A DNA stretch of 10,357 nucleotides from Beroe ovata (lineage: Eukaryota; Ctenophora; Nuda; Beroida; Beroidae): contig CAMPET010000225.1 of the NCBI GenBank assembly GCA_946803715.1, forward strand, positions 108,059-118,415, written 5' to 3'. A program made the translations under genes and the position numbers. This document shows, piece by piece, positions 1 through 7,309 of the stretch. Numbering within the stretch: position 1 is the first letter of the stretch; each line of letters begins with the position of its first letter. A model generated the notes under the pieces. It searched no databases and was not told the DNA's origin. It worked only from the letters and a program-made list of their open reading frames with translations.

Positions 1-116
1 GCAGCTCCACTGGGTACTGCAGCTCCACTGGGTACTGCAGCTTCACAGGATACTGCAGCTTCACTGGGTACTGCAGCTCCGCTGGGTACTGCAGCTCCAC
101 TGGGTACTGCAGCTCC
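1..116 (-). repeat. In-frame 18-bp tandem repeat encoding a GAAVPS-type hexapeptide
   Basis: The plus-strand unit is gcagctccactgggtact, with six full copies at 1-108 and a partial copy to about 116. Copies 3 and 4 differ at a few bases (copy 3 has ttcacaggat). It lies within the coding sequence of the GPCR tail, and 18 bp is a multiple of three, so changes in copy number keep the frame. The array may continue past the window edge. Confidence 0.95.
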
Positions 117-691
117 CCCCTCTGGTACACCTCCATTTGTGCCAGCTTGCTCCACAGTTTCGGGCTGTGTGACCAGACCATACTCTATGCCTGTGCTCTG
201 CTGGTATAGAGTGCTCTCCTCCTGAATTGACACAGGCATGCCAGTTCTAGATGGGCGTGTCCCTCCCCCACCACCAGACACTTTGCTTGTTCGCGGTGTG
301 GTCATGTTAGGAGCAGTGACTCTCTGCACTGCACTGTTGTAACCTGTACGAGATGACTGGGAATCAGTTCCGCTACTAGTCCCGTGACTCTTGTTCACTG
401 CTCGCCTGCTCCTCACTGATCTCTGTATCTGGACACCTATACCACTCGATATACGACGAAATGGACGAATCCAGAGGTTCTCCTCAAACGATTTCGTGAA
501 TTTGATGTAAGCCCAGGGTGATAAACCGAGGGCGAAGAGCCCCACGGAGTAGGCAATGTCTATCAGGAGTGATCTGGCTCCTCCCGGCTTCGCTCTCTTC
601 GTCTCATCGCACCACTTCCGGGAATTCTTCTCGAACAATTGCAGCATTTCCAAGCTATCCCTCCTCAGATTGATCCAGACCAGGCCTTTTG
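1..691 (-). CDS. GPCR exon 9: third extracellular loop, TM7, C-tail, open at the edge
   Basis: The acceptor is ctctttcag|CA at 691. A loop of about 40 charged residues (LRRDSLEMLQLFEKNSRKW and on) precedes TM7, LLIDIAYSVGLFALGLSPWA, followed by YIKFTKSFEENLW as helix 8. The tail is rich in S/T/R/G and ends in GAAVPS-type hexapeptides. No stop codon appears before position 1, so the C-terminus lies outside the window. Confidence 0.88.
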
Positions 692-3260
692 CTGAAAGAG
701 AAGGACATTGTGTTAAACGTGAGCAGTTAATCCAACTCCAAGTGATCATATTCAATGGGCAGTCAATTTAAGCTGTTCATCGTATTGAGAGAGGTATGAC
801 TCACATTGGACAAGGTCAGCATTGAACACTTGCACCACTGTAAGTGGTACAGCTACCCACACATACAGACTCAGGATAAGAATTATTGAGACGGGCACCT
901 TCTCTTTCGCTGCCTGGGAAATCACACCTGAAAAAGTGGAGTTTTGTTCAGTCTGAGGTGAGCGCAACTACAGAAACAACATGATATTGAGTTTGGAGCT
1001 ACAAATGAATATATGATTCAGAGGGGAGCTATCGATTCATGTTTCAGTTTGGCTTACTCACTAGTTTGTCTCTTGAGATGCTGCTTCAGACTGACCAGTG
1101 AGAGCTTCTTATCAAATCCTGGCAGTCGTTTGGTCGGCCCACTCTCAGTTACATCAGACACATTGACTGTAACCATGTTGCTTCCGTCAGTAGAGTTACC
1201 GGTACCACTGCCGACTATTTTCTGAAAATTATCATCTTATCTACCTAAACTGAAACATCATTCTAAGAAGGAAAAATGACCACAACAAGGGAGTAGCGAG
1301 TGCACTGTATAAGTGTATATATCACACTATATATATCACACTGTATATATGACTACTAACCTCCCTGTTTTTCTTGATGACAGTGAGCTGGAAGACAATG
1401 CAGGTATAGCACACGATACAGCCCAATAGAGGGAGGAGTAGACAGACAGTCACGTAGAGATACATGAACACCTCACACAGTCGATCTGCAGGGTACGGGC
1501 CCCTATGGGGTGTCCACATATCCGTGTTTAGGGGGTGCGTGGAGTTGAACCCCTTGTACGCGTTCACATCCATCGGTTTGGACGAGTAGACACAGAAGCC
1601 GGTCAGTATTTGCTCCAGATGGACCGATATCGAGGTGCAGAGAGAAGCCGATCCCACGCCCACTACCAATATCGGGATGAACCAAGAGAGTGTGCACACG
1701 ATCAACTGAAATCATGTGACACTGTGATCCATCACCCAGTTAACTCATGTACACCGTTCTTAGGTTATGGACAGTGACCAGAGATAGTGATGGAATCAGA
1801 ATAGTGAAATGCCGAATTAGCTTCGGCGTGCGCCGCGTATTTCCCCACACAGTTCATCATTGAATCATTTCATCATGATCAATAGGCAAGCACGGTGGCC
1901 ATTGCATAATGTGAACCGCTCGGCCACAGTGACCAACTAATTACAATGAAAAGAGGTTGCATTTAGTGTACCTGGTTCTTCACAGTGAATCGGTCCACGT
2001 AGTAGAAGGGGTAGGCGATGGCATAGAATCGGCTGTAGCTCAGTACGAAGAGGGTCATCATAGGGACACTGATCGCAATGCAGTTCAATGGTGACAGATA
2101 TAAACACACACTCTGAAATATAGGTGAATATTCAGAGCTGAAATTATAGTATCTAGCGGAGCGGTAAAGTACCGGTCTCACTGTTGATCAGAATTCAGAA
2201 TACCTGCTTATCGGCTATCCTAACGATAAGCAGGTATCGATAATCGTCTCCGACTCTCTCTCTCTCTCTCTCTTACCCGGGTGACGGTTATACCACCCCC
2301 TCCAGAGAGGAGGATAGTCAGGATACAGAACAGCGTGGCCAGGCAGTAGTTCAGCAACTGTCAACATATGTCACAATTATTATTGGTGACACAGACTCAC
2401 TCAGGGAGTCAGTACAATGGTTTTACTCATTCAGGGATTTGTGTAACTGTGAACATGTGTGGACTGCTTCCACTACGATATATAAACCTAGTCTCGGTGT
2501 TATGCACGCACCAGCATATAGATGTCCAGGGCATCAGACATGAATACAAACAGTCCCACTAAGATCTGTACAATTCCCACTATCAAGAGTACTGCCGCAG
2601 GCCACACCAAGTACTTGGACACAGCCAACTCATTGAACATAATAGCAGCTTCTCCACCGGACATGCCTGTATGACAAGTGTCACTTAATATAAGTGATAA
2701 GTGACATGGCACATGCAATAAGTGACATGGCACATGCAATCAATACACACTCGAGAATTTGAGTTCGACTAACATGGTTTGGTGACGGTGGGTCCATTAT
2801 AGGGAGCAGTGGGCGGGTAGTCATCGATTGAATATTCACCCTTCCCTGAAACAATGCTATAGTCATGCGAGGGAAACGATCAGCTCAAGAAATAGTGACA
2901 AGGATGGCGTCCCTGAAGTCAGAAGTAGGTATATCGTAACAGTAAAAACGAGAGTACGAGTTGATATTGCAAGTCAAAAATGAACTGTTTTTAGTACGAC
3001 TACGATGGCACTGCACACTGTAATCATTAATATGGCACTGTAAGTGTAATCATTACTATGGCACAGGAATCATTACTATGTAACTAGAATCATAACTATG
3101 GCACATTGGCACAGGAATCATAACTATGGGATGTTTCAGACGTACACTTCACATCTTGTCCAGCTCCGGCCCCAAAGAGCACGAAAGTGACTACGGACAG
3201 CACAGGGATCAGGAAACCTGAAAGTAAAGAGTCGGTGAGGTTAGGAGAAGTTTGGGTCAT
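1..3260 (-). CDS. Class A (rhodopsin-like) seven-transmembrane GPCR, nine exons, C-terminus cut by the window edge
   Basis: This is a plasma-membrane G-protein-coupled receptor with unknown ligand. Exons on the minus strand are 3260-3146, 2845-2774, 2666-2512, 2357-2277, 2112-1972, 1705-1361, 1221-1062, 927-805 and 691-1. All eight introns are GT-AG and every junction keeps frame (phases 1,1,0,0,0,0,1,1), giving about 627 residues before the edge. Helices lie roughly at residues 81-105, 115-135, 144-178, 189-210, 268-294, 367-390 and 437-462. Landmarks seen are C3.25 (144), R3.50 (169, in LSYSRFYAIAYPF), W4.50 (196), an ECL2 cysteine (226), P5.50 (280), Y5.58 (288), P6.50 (384) and SPWAY (455-459) in place of NPxxY. 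The third extracellular loop is unusually long, about 45 residues. The tail exceeds 160 residues and ends in alanine/proline hexapeptide repeats. The family call is strong; the subfamily is not recognised. The first exon is the least certain part. Confidence 0.85.
805..927 (-). CDS. GPCR exon 8: TM6
   Basis: This is a 123-bp exon, ctttttcag|GT to CAAT|gtgagt, phase 1 at both ends. It begins VISQAAKEKVPVS and continues into IILILSLYVWVAVPLTVVQV. VAVP takes the place of the CWxP hinge: proline 6.50 is present, but 6.48 is alanine and a tryptophan sits two residues earlier. Confidence 0.87.
1062..1221 (-). CDS. GPCR exon 7: third intracellular loop
   Basis: This is a 160-bp exon, attttcag|AAA to AACTA|gtgagt, phase 0 in and phase 1 out. 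It reads KIVGSGTGNSTDGSNMVTV and on to LSLVSLKQHLKRQT. It is hydrophilic, rich in Ser/Thr with Lys/Arg near its end, as expected for a long third intracellular loop that contacts G protein or is phosphorylated. Confidence 0.8.
1316..1350. repeat. AT-rich tandem repeat in a GPCR intron
   Basis: The sequence tatatatcacac occurs in imperfect tandem copies just downstream of the donor of GPCR exon 6. It looks like a simple intronic repeat. Confidence 0.6.
1361..1705 (-). CDS. GPCR exon 6: TM4, second extracellular loop, TM5
   Basis: This is a 345-bp phase-0 exon, gatttcag|TTG to AGGGAG|gttagt. TM4 is LIVCTLSWFIPILVVGVGSA with W4.50. The loop of about 55 residues holds cysteines including one in TGFCVY, the likely disulfide partner of C3.25, and an NST glycosylation sequon. 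TM5 contains VCLLLPLLGCIVCY, with P5.50 and Y5.58 correctly spaced, then the basic VIKKNRE start of the third intracellular loop. Confidence 0.92.
1972..2112 (-). CDS. GPCR exon 5: TM3 and second intracellular loop
   Basis: This is a 141-bp phase-0 exon, tatttcag|AGT to AACCAG|gtacac. It begins SVCLYLSPLNCIAISVP and includes LFVLSYSRFYAIAYPFYYVD. The cysteine is exactly 25 residues before the arginine, as C3.25 is to R3.50, and xRFYAIAYPF matches the class A DRY region, with serine at 3.49 in place of D/E. Confidence 0.92.
2200..2237. repeat. 14-bp perfect inverted repeat in a GPCR intron
   Basis: The arm atacctgcttatcg (2200-2213) is the exact reverse complement of cgataagcaggtat (2224-2237), with a 10-base loop. 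It lies in the intron between exons 4 and 5, about 40 bases from the donor of exon 4. It could be a small transposon remnant or an RNA hairpin in the pre-mRNA. Confidence 0.85.
2254..2273. repeat. (CT)10 microsatellite at a splice donor
   Basis: There are ten CT units on the plus strand. On the transcribed minus strand they read (AG)n, beginning within the donor CGG|gtaagagaga of GPCR exon 4. Confidence 0.95.
2277..2357 (-). CDS. GPCR exon 4: TM2
   Basis: This is an 81-bp phase-0 exon between gttgacag| and CGG|gtaaga. It reads LLNYCLATLFCILTILLSGG and on to ITVTR. Asn-Tyr aligns with the N2.40 start of class A TM2, which places leucine at 2.50, where almost all class A receptors have aspartate. 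The intron donor runs directly into a (GA)n tract. Confidence 0.85.
2512..2666 (-). CDS. GPCR exon 3: TM1 and first intracellular loop
   Basis: The acceptor is atacag|GC and the donor CTG|gtgcgt. After MSGGEAAIMFNELAVSK comes the hydrophobic YLVWPAAVLLIVGIVQILVG, which is TM1, then FVFMSDALDIYML. The usual GN motif of class A TM1 is not present. The exon ends in phase 0. Confidence 0.85.
2774..2845 (-). CDS. GPCR exon 2: extracellular N-terminal segment
   Basis: The exon is bounded by tttcag|GG and CCAT|gttagt. It reads KGEYSIDDYPPTAPY and on to TVTKP, an acidic, proline-rich stretch with several tyrosines that fits an extracellular N-terminus. Phase 1 at both ends makes joint codons TGG (W) and TGC (C). 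It is 72 bp, the same length and phase as the exon 1 part downstream of 3217. Confidence 0.75.
3004..3128. repeat. Degenerate tandem repeat, unit near gtaatcattactatggcac
   Basis: About five imperfect copies of a motif of about 19-25 bases containing aatcat(t/a)actatg are seen, some separated by extra bases. They lie in the roughly 300-bp intron between GPCR exons 1 and 2, the longest intron of the gene, and explain much of its length. Confidence 0.75.
3146..3260 (-). CDS. GPCR exon 1: start codon and signal-peptide or leader segment
   Basis: The ATG at 3260-3258 opens a frame beginning MTQTSPNLTDSLLSG, followed by a hydrophobic stretch FLIPVLSVVTFVLFGAGAG and then QDVK, which resembles a signal peptide with an AGAG-Q cleavage region. 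The donor is AAGT|gtacgt at 3145, phase 1. The sequence tttactttcag at 3228-3218 is also a good acceptor, so the true exon could instead begin at 3217 with the ATG in an exon further upstream. Both choices give the same protein from FLIP onward. Confidence 0.6.
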
Positions 3261-3327
3261 CTTTCAAGGCAAACTGAGATTCGCAGTGCAAAAAAGGGTC
3301 AATATGTTTTCTTTTGATGCTTTTTTT

Positions 3328-3441
3328 GGTCATTGACTGCTCCGACGACGCCACCTTTTGCCGATTTCCAGACTTTGAGGTCAAGGGGGTGCGAAACGGA
3401 AAGAGAAATTGTGGCGTCAGTCGACGGAGCAGTTAATGACC
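3328..3441. repeat. Imperfect fold-back element with 27-31-base arms
   Basis: The left arm 3328-3354 (ggtcattgactgctccgacg and on) is the near-perfect reverse complement of the right arm 3411-3441 (gtggcgtcagtcgacggagc and on). The differences are four inserted bases and one substitution, and the spacer is 56 bases. It sits just upstream of the tentative GPCR start. A MITE-like or fold-back transposon remnant is likely; no target-site duplication was identified. Confidence 0.75.
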
Positions 3442-4229
3442 CTTTGGCGCCCTACCAAAGCGGGTTCCAGCACTTCCTCTACCCATGATACCCGAAGGTC
3501 TCAGAAACAGGGGGTCTCTGAAACAGGGGGTCTCGGTGCTCTCCGTATGAATAATTGGAGAGTGGATGAGCTAGCCTTCCTAGCATTCCATATTCCTTCC
3601 TGTGGATGTTTCAATTTTCAGCTGTATGTTGGTATAACTCTCAATAGGGATCGCAGGCATGTCTGATCTCATGATCACTGCTAGCGCTTACCAATGATGA
3701 CCATATTGCATTCATCGAACTTGCGTCGTCAATAACTAATTATCCCATTCGTTCTGACTACGTCAGAGAACGTCAGGCATTGATTAATTTTCATCTTTCA
3801 TCAATAGTTAGTTAGTTCAAGATATGGGAATGCATCATTTCACTGCAGCTTCCGATGTTTTACCGTGAAGTGTGCACAGCTGGAGACATGAAAAATCATC
3901 GTGAATACCCCTGCGAGTTTTGTTTGTATGTGTGTGTGTGTGTGNCACGTTATATATTGGTAGGTCCATGCGACCTCGTAATCTCTGACGAGGTGCTGTC
4001 AAGCTCTCAAATCACGGCCTCTTGATTGGTTCTTGTCACAACGTCACGGTCACACTCCTTCGAGAGTTCGCTTGACACCACTAATCGGGTCCCATCACAC
4101 TGCTTCAGCTTACTCGGATCGCATAACAGTTGATCGGGTCGTAATATAATTTAATCGCCGAGTCAATGTTCACAGTACTCTCATATTGATACAGTAAAAA
4201 ACTAGAAAAGATAAAAATTAAAATTAAAA
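3442..4229. other. Intergenic region without a recognised gene
   Basis: The region holds a small 16-bp duplication (ggtctcagaaacaggg at about 3498 and its neighbour), a (TG)8 tract at 3929-3944 next to an undetermined base at 3945, and short weak hairpins. Open frames here are short and lack homology I can recognise. If the GPCR start at 3260 is right, its promoter would lie in the left part of this stretch, but no promoter motif is convincing. Confidence 0.5.
3929..3944. repeat. (TG)8 microsatellite
   Basis: Eight TG units are followed directly by an undetermined base (n at 3945), a usual place for sequencing or assembly uncertainty. Confidence 0.9.
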
Positions 4230-4331
4230 TTAGGCCAAATGACCGCAGAACGGTCATTTGGCCTAACTGGACAAATGGCCTAAACAGCAGTTTTAGGCGT
4301 TAGGCCAAATGTCCAGTTAGGCCAAATGACC
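4230..4331. repeat. Nested palindromic element built on ttaggccaaatg(a/t)cc
   Basis: A perfect 16-bp stem pairs 4230-4245 (ttaggccaaatgaccg) with 4251-4266 across a 5-base loop. A second stem, 22 of 24 bases matching, pairs 4260-4283 with 4300-4323 across 16 bases. The core word recurs directly at 4230, 4300 and 4317 and inverted at 4252 and near 4269. This looks like a MITE-type element or a cruciform-forming satellite unit. No coding capacity is seen. Confidence 0.9.
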
Positions 4332-5224
4332 TAGAATCGTTATAGGTTTATCATTTTCTAGCTGACGATGAGCTATCTCCGTAGATTTGACATCTCGACA
4401 CTTTGATTGTAGCCACGATTCAAAAGACACTTCAGTCCAATTTGTTCATTAAAACTTGATCGAATCTTTTGAAAGCGGTCTTAATCGAGTCATGTATCAA
4501 GCCTGGCATTTTGTTTTGACAGCATAATGTTGATTAAAATGACATTTGAATGACATTATAATTTCATCTTGAACAGCTACGAATACCCAACGATCACAGA
4601 ATACTTGCGCACTACATAGTTGATTGAAAACCATCATCATCCAACCATAACTCATCGACCAACAGAGAACTTAAGTCATTCCGCCTGTCCAATGTCGATG
4701 CAATCCGCTGTATCATGGACACGACGTTAAGTGATTAGAAATGTCATGTTGACGGGAAATTACCACCGAAATTATTGTATGACCTAACATAGTACGAACT
4801 TAAACATGAGCTTCTAAAATATTGTATGTCGCCTGAACCAGTTCGAAGTGAACGACGCAACGCTGAACAACAATGTACTCATATAGGTGTAGAAGAGTGA
4901 CAGTACGACTGAAGTCATGTGATCACGGCAGTAATAGTTCTTATGTTAAATTGTATAATTCGCGAAAAAATCTATCAAGCTGCATCTAGGTGATGCGTCA
5001 TCCATATGCGTCATGGCTTGTGATGCATTAGGTTAGCACAACAGACATACGTCATAGCGACATTCAATATGATGCTAAATACGTCATCAATCTCACTGCG
5101 TCATTCCCTGGCTTATTGTCACATCTTGACTCTGTCAAACTGGCACATGTGATGAGTTATAGTCACATATGTGACCCGTGCATGTGACTTAGGACACGGA
5201 TTATATGTGTGCTCAATGCTCCCG

Positions 5225-5250
5225 CACACACAGACACAGACACACACCAC
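5225..5250. repeat. CA-rich simple repeat
   Basis: The tract cacacacagacacagacaca and the following bases form an interrupted (CA)n microsatellite. Confidence 0.85.
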
Positions 5251-6216
5251 ATGTGTAGCATTGTTGTGACACGCCAAAGACATTGTCAAGCACACCTCAT
5301 CTTCAAAAAGGATAAACACTAACAGTCATATGTGTGTGGGGGAGATAGCGGAGAGTGATCATTGGATTGTCACTCATCACATTGTAATTGTGTCTCGATT
5401 ATAATACTCGACACAGATCAGCTTGTGCTTTTCGTATTGTGTTCTAAGTACTGAGATTTCATGTGTCCCTTTTCTTTTTCTAAAAGTCGCCAGATTTGTG
5501 CTGCTTCATGTTTTAGAACGACCTTTTGAGCAACAGTTGATGAGTTGCATTATATTATGGAGTATGTATGAACCGGTGTTTCTCAAAGGTATGGCCAGTG
5601 TATTCTGTGGGAAGGGATGAATGGGGTTTTCGCACAGCACATAATAGATGTACTCAATTAACTCAATTAGGGGCAATTAATGCGATAACCCAGGCACCAG
5701 TTACAGTAACATTCTCAAGTCCTCTTCACTATTGTTTGGATCTAGGTTCCCTATGTATAATTGTACAAACCTTTTGACGACACCTATAGGAACAATAAGT
5801 GCTCAGATTCGAACATAACCACGGTTTGATCCAATGGAAAACATTTTGTGAAGCCTGTTTGAGATAGTCGGATTTCATATTTCATCCAGCTGAGTGCTGT
5901 TCCACACGCTTAATCTCTCTTGTATTTCTAACATAGACAAGTTTTCAAGTGTTTGCTGAATACAATTCAGATTCTACATGAACTATTTTGTACACATCGC
6001 TACACATCGTACATAGTTTTTATATGCTGGAATGAATTAATCAAGGCAATGCATGCACGATGTTCATTATATCCCAAAGCATACACGCTTGCTGTAAGTA
6101 CAATGAGACCCAGTCATATATTCTCACGGATTCAATGATCAAGCAGTAAGACGGTTAGGAAGGGAAACGTACAGCAGATATCCAGTAGATCTGTCCAGTC
6201 ATTGCACAAGCTAGCA

Positions 6217-6268
6217 AGTACAAAGCTAGCTGTCTAAGTACCAAGCTAAGTACCAAGCTAGCTGTCTA
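6217..6268. repeat. 20-bp tandem repeat with a truncated middle copy
   Basis: The copies are agtacaaagctagctgtcta (6217-6236), a 12-base truncated copy agtaccaagcta (6237-6248) and agtaccaagctagctgtcta (6249-6268). The two full copies differ at one base. Each full copy contains the palindrome agctagct. Confidence 0.9.
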
Positions 6269-6907
6269 ACTATTGTACTTTGTAGAAAAATGGGAACTAA
6301 ATAACAGTTCAAACCACCCACGCTATCCATACTATAGTGGAACTGGAAGATAGTACACAAGTTATGCTGAAAACATATTGTGGACAAGTGAAACGCCAAG
6401 TCCACAAGGCTAGGACGTATAGTAGTACTTATGGCAAGTCCTTTGTTTGTTAATTAGGAAGGCATACAGAAGTTCAATAAACTGGAATTACGATGGATAG
6501 CACTTGCATTGTTCCCATTTGCACATGTTTTAGCTTTGGTTCCACAATATATTCAGCATGTCCAATATTATGCCACAGTCCAATATCTACGTGAATGTAC
6601 TGTGATAGGTCCGTTGACCGATCAGTTATCATCCATTGTTAGAGCATCCCTACACATATGAATGTCCAACAGACATGATATGAACTTGACGTACAATATG
6701 AACACCGTTCACCGAACAGCTGATATTTTCTATAAGAGTGACGCGTATAGCTCTGTACATTAACCAGCTATGGTCATTTTATCTGCCGTAACCGCTGGTA
6801 GTGTACTGGATTTGGTTTTCTCTGCGTCAAAATGATTTGTGCCATGTGCAGTTAGGTATAGTCCAAGCATTTTTCCGAACATATTCTTCTTTTTACATAA
6901 TATAATT

Positions 6908-6913
6908 TTTATT
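6908..6913 (-). terminator. AATAAA polyadenylation signal for the small ORF
   Basis: Minus-strand AATAAA lies 20 bases downstream of the TAA at 6935-6933, in an AT-rich setting. Position and sequence are canonical, although such hexamers are common in AT-rich DNA. Confidence 0.45.
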
Positions 6914-6932
6914 TCTGGACAAATATAATGGG

Positions 6933-7094
6933 TTAACCTATACGTAAGAAAATGGCTCGCCTGAATATTTGTCGGCTTTTACTTTTTGGATTTTCTTCGA
7001 CGAAAAACTTTTCGTCTGCTATCAATTTTTGCAGTTGCACCATTATAACTGTTGAACCTAACATAAGCACGGCAATATAACATTGCTTAACCAT
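6933..7094 (-). CDS. Small putative single-pass membrane protein, 53 residues
   Basis: I do not recognise the family. The ATG at 7094-7092 has a perfect animal initiation context, gccgccATGg. The protein begins MVKQCYIAVLMLGSTVIM; residues about 4-19 form a hydrophobic, membrane-spanning-length segment. A charged C-terminus with acidic (DEKFFVEEN) and basic (KSKSRQIFRR) patches follows. An AATAAA lies 20 bases after the stop. This combination supports a real short gene, perhaps a small mitochondrial or ER membrane protein of the kind often missed by annotation; that placement is inference. The same frame is open upstream to another ATG at 7175, which would give 80 residues with a second hydrophobic stretch, and it could also be the last exon of a spliced gene. 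Confidence 0.45.
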   Translation of the reverse strand: MVKQCYIAVLMLGSTVIMVQLQKLIADEKFFVEENPKSKSRQIFRRAIFLRIG

Positions 7095-7186
7095 GGCGGC
7101 GCGTGGCGGTTCACCATCACAAATTGTTACCCAGAACACCACTACACTGCACGTCGTATAACGCTCCACTATCATAGTGCACCTAG

Positions 7187-7309
7187 GATATGATTGACCT
7201 CCACCAAGCTCTGAGCGATCTCAAGTCCCACCAGCTGAGACAGATCTGGAATGAGGGATCACTATTCTCCCCTATCAGCACTGGAACTTGCTCCTCTGCC
7301 ATAGGCAAG
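7187..7309 (+). CDS. Liprin exon: probable end of SAM2 and SAM2-SAM3 linker
   Basis: The exon is 41 codons between cacctag| and GGCAAG|gtaaat, beginning DMIDLHQALSDLKSHQLRQI. The frame joins in phase 0 to the SAM3 exon. An in-frame TAG (7184-7186) forms part of the acceptor, so upstream coding must come by splicing, or translation could start at the ATG at 7190. The acceptor has a poor pyrimidine tract. Confidence 0.55.

Larger units (their letters stand above)
4332..6907. other. Long AT-rich stretch with no gene recognised
   Basis: Stop codons are frequent in all frames, and the longest open frames (about 60-69 codons) show no domain I know and no good splice pattern. The stretch holds a cluster of CGTCA motifs (4995-5104), a 12-bp palindrome tcacatatgtga (5163-5174), a CA-rich tract (about 5225-5250), the direct repeat tacacatcgctacacatcg (about 5991-6009) and a 20-bp tandem repeat (6217-6268). 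Upstream liprin exons were looked for here and not found. Confidence 0.5.

Noticed and set aside
1503-1777. Open frames on both strands overlapping GPCR exon 6
   Set aside because: They are shadows of the exon; only the frame with TM4, ECL2 and TM5 has matching splice sites and receptor landmarks.
3409-3666. 85-codon plus-strand frame
   Set aside because: It begins inside the arm of the fold-back element, contains a small tandem duplication, and shows no domain or Kozak context.
5119-5319. Minus-strand frame containing a VCVCVCVC run
   Set aside because: The run is the CA microsatellite translated; nothing else in it looks coding.
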